A DNA stretch of 64,000 nucleotides from Haliotis asinina. Lineage: Eukaryota > Mollusca > Gastropoda > Lepetellida > Haliotidae. The stretch is taken from positions 38,773,001 to 38,837,000 of the forward strand of contig NC_090291.1 in NCBI RefSeq assembly GCF_037392515.1, given 5' to 3'. Below, in pieces: positions 62,617-64,000 of the stretch. A program made the position numbers and the translations under genes. Each line of letters begins with the position of its first letter. Within the stretch, counting starts at the first letter, position 1. A model generated the notes under the pieces. That model was not told where the DNA came from. It searched no databases and worked only from the letters and a program-made list of their open reading frames with translations.

Positions 62617-63500
62617 AAATCCCTACGACAGTTGTAACTATTTTGATAATAAAATATTTACAAAACAAAAAACTCATTTTTGTCTTGTGGGACCACCTTT
62701 ACAGGGCCCCCCAGGCCCCCTACAGCCAAGAGCAGGTAACTCTGGCCGTCTACCTCGCACCTCACTTTTCATGCTGTCGTTCGACTAGAAAGACGTGTGT
62801 GGCCCATTTAGATAGTTTTTGTGCTATCTGCCTACGGAATTATGAGTGAGAAAGAGTCAGCTACTGTATGTATGGTTCCTTTTCTTTCGCACGGGCGTTA
62901 GTTGGAATTTCTTGGCTGAAATTTTCATTCATATATTGTTGTAACTTTGCCGATCAGGTCCTATCTTCCTGTCATGTGGCAGGCAAGATGGCGGTCTTTA
63001 TGGCTTCTTTTTAGTGCGGGAAGTGTTTCGCTTGCGTCTCACTTATTCCTACGTGTTTCTTATTAGTATGTTTTACATGCTAAGATGTCTTAACCCATTT
63101 GTTCTTGTTTTAGTCAAAATGGGGATGTTGGTTTTTAAGACTTTTCGTCTTTTTCATTGCATTACGCACTTGTGTGTGCACACTTGTTATTGCATTTATC
63201 CGCTTATACTTTCTTGTTTAGCTGGGTTAATGTATTTTGGCAATTTATTATCGCCCGTGCGTTTATATTTTGCATATTGTGTGTTCAATTGCGTATGTTT
63301 TCTGTACATCAGTTACCATTAGTTGGTTGTGATTGTTACAGTTTCGGGGTGCACCCAAGTCTTGGGTCTAGGCTCAGGCACGGGTGCTGTCCCTGTGGGA
63401 ATCTCAGATCCAAGCTACGGCTCTGGTGTCGTTTTCCCAGCTGGCTCTAGGGGTTTTGCACCGAGCACCGGCTCGGGTGCAATTCCGCTTGCCGGCGCCG
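62617..63500. other. Intronic stretch, nothing assigned
   Basis: Frames at 62592-62849, 63014-63322 and 63157-63450 have no recognisable family. Base composition shifts from AT-rich to GC-rich near 63340. CEP76 exon 6 is not seen here. Confidence 0.4.
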
Positions 63501-63987
63501 GTCCATCAGGTCTCGTACCGTTGGTCACCGGCAACCTAACTGGTGGTTCTCGAGCACAGGCTTTGCCGCCTGCCTCGGTTCCGCTCAGTGCATCGGGTGT
63601 CCCTGCTTCGGCAGCCGACCCCACAGGGTCTCGACACCCTGGTTCTTCAATGAGCCAGGGGTAGGCCGACTCGGACATCTCGGCTCTTCTGGGTCTGTTG
63701 TCCTTGTTGACGGGTCCCTTGTGCGTCGGGGTTACCGGCAACCTAACTGGTGGTTCTCGAGCACCGGCTTTGCCGCCTGCCTCGGTTCCGCTCAGTGCAT
63801 CGGGTGTTCCTGCTTCGGCAGTCGACACCACGGGGTCTCGGCACCCTGGTTTTTTCGTGAACCAGAGGTAGGCCGACTCCGACAACTCGGCTCTTCTGGG
63901 TCTGTTGTCCTTGTTGACGGGTCCCTTGTGCGTCGGGGTTACCGGCAACCAAACTGGCGGTTCGAGCACCGGCTTTGCCGCCTGCAT
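63415..63987 (-). CDS. Hypothetical repeat protein (69-residue tandem repeats), possibly open beyond the edge
   Basis: A minus-strand frame of at least 190 codons covers 2.3 copies of a 207-bp direct repeat. Since 207 is 69 codons, each copy adds the same 69 residues: PVRLPVTPTHKGPVNKDNRP, RRAEMSESAYPWLIEEPGCR, DPVGSAAEAGTPDALSGTEA, GGKAGAREP. It is Pro, Gly, Ala and Glu-rich with no signal peptide or known domain. The ATG near the edge (63987) lies where other repeats have a different codon, so the real start may be further right. It is antisense to CEP76. It could be a piece of a larger protein, a mobile-element protein or a chance frame in a GC-rich repeat. I do not recognise the family. 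Confidence 0.35.
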   Translation of the reverse strand: MQAAKPVLEPPVWLPVTPTHKGPVNKDNRPRRAELSESAYLWFTKKPGCRDPVVSTAEAGTPDALSGTEAGGKAGAREPPVRLPVTPTHKGPVNKDNRPRRAEMSESAYPWLIEEPGCRDPVGSAAEAGTPDALSGTEAGGKACAREPPVRLPVTNGTRPDGPAPASGIAPEPVLGAKPLEPAGKTTPEP

Positions 63988-64000
63988 CGATTCCGCTCAG
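63527..64000. repeat. GC-rich direct repeat, 207-bp period, reaching the window edge
   Basis: accggcaaccNaactgg recurs at 63527, 63734 and 63941, exactly 207 bp apart. The first two units are over 90 percent alike by eye. Substitutions such as agcacaggc/agcaccggc keep the minus-strand frame open, while the plus strand meets a stop in each unit. Confidence 0.93.

Noticed and set aside
62865-63340. Possible LTR-like segment before the 207-bp repeats
   Set aside because: It begins TGTA and ends TTACA, but there is no second copy, no primer-binding site and no recognisable retroelement protein in the window.

Overview
The window is animal nuclear DNA: short exons with GT/AG introns, dense SINEs, Tc1-like transposons and satellites. 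The commonest dispersed repeat (core word cagcaatattccagctatat, tail of ACTC repeats) is one I associate with abalone (Haliotis). Together with the conserved animal genes this points to a vetigastropod mollusc; that assignment is inference.

Layout. 1-3.5 kb: LINE remnants, a 14-bp minisatellite and abalone-type repeats. 3.5-18.4 kb (+): a five-exon GDAP1-like gene (282 codons, no C-terminal membrane anchor) whose introns hold most of the left-side transposons. 22.0 kb (-): a tRNA-Ala(AGC). 22.3-27.6 kb (+): a second five-exon GDAP1-like gene (316 codons) with the C-terminal membrane segment of a mitochondrial tail-anchored protein. 28.4-29.9 kb: eleven 139-bp satellite units. 30-40 kb: intergenic, SINE-rich. 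40.1-41.1 kb (-): FITM2, in one uninterrupted reading frame. 42.4-43.2 kb: twenty-two 40-bp units. 47.7-55.6 kb (-): MEAK7 (TLDc domain), eight exons, complete at 482 codons, with two minisatellites and a LINE fragment in its introns. 55.85 kb onward (+): CEP76, first five exons (313 codons), leaving the window. Its fifth intron carries a 2.0-kb TTAA-flanked element with perfect 19-bp inverted ends, then a GC-rich 207-bp repeat that is open on the minus strand.

How the genes relate. The GDAP1-like genes are an old tandem duplication: intron phases match (0,1,1,1) but the proteins have diverged, and only one keeps the tail anchor. FITM2 (ER lipid metabolism), MEAK7 (lysosomal mTOR signalling) and CEP76 (centriole) share no obvious pathway. 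MEAK7 and CEP76 start head to head with 221 bp between their ATGs, so they probably share a promoter.

I found no wholly new system. The observations most worth following are the tail-less GDAP1 paralog, the TTAA element, the satellite that seems to have grown from one end of a fold-back transposon, and the minus-strand 69-residue repeat frame at the right edge. Exons were joined by reading splice sites and known family sequences from memory; no search or alignment program was run.
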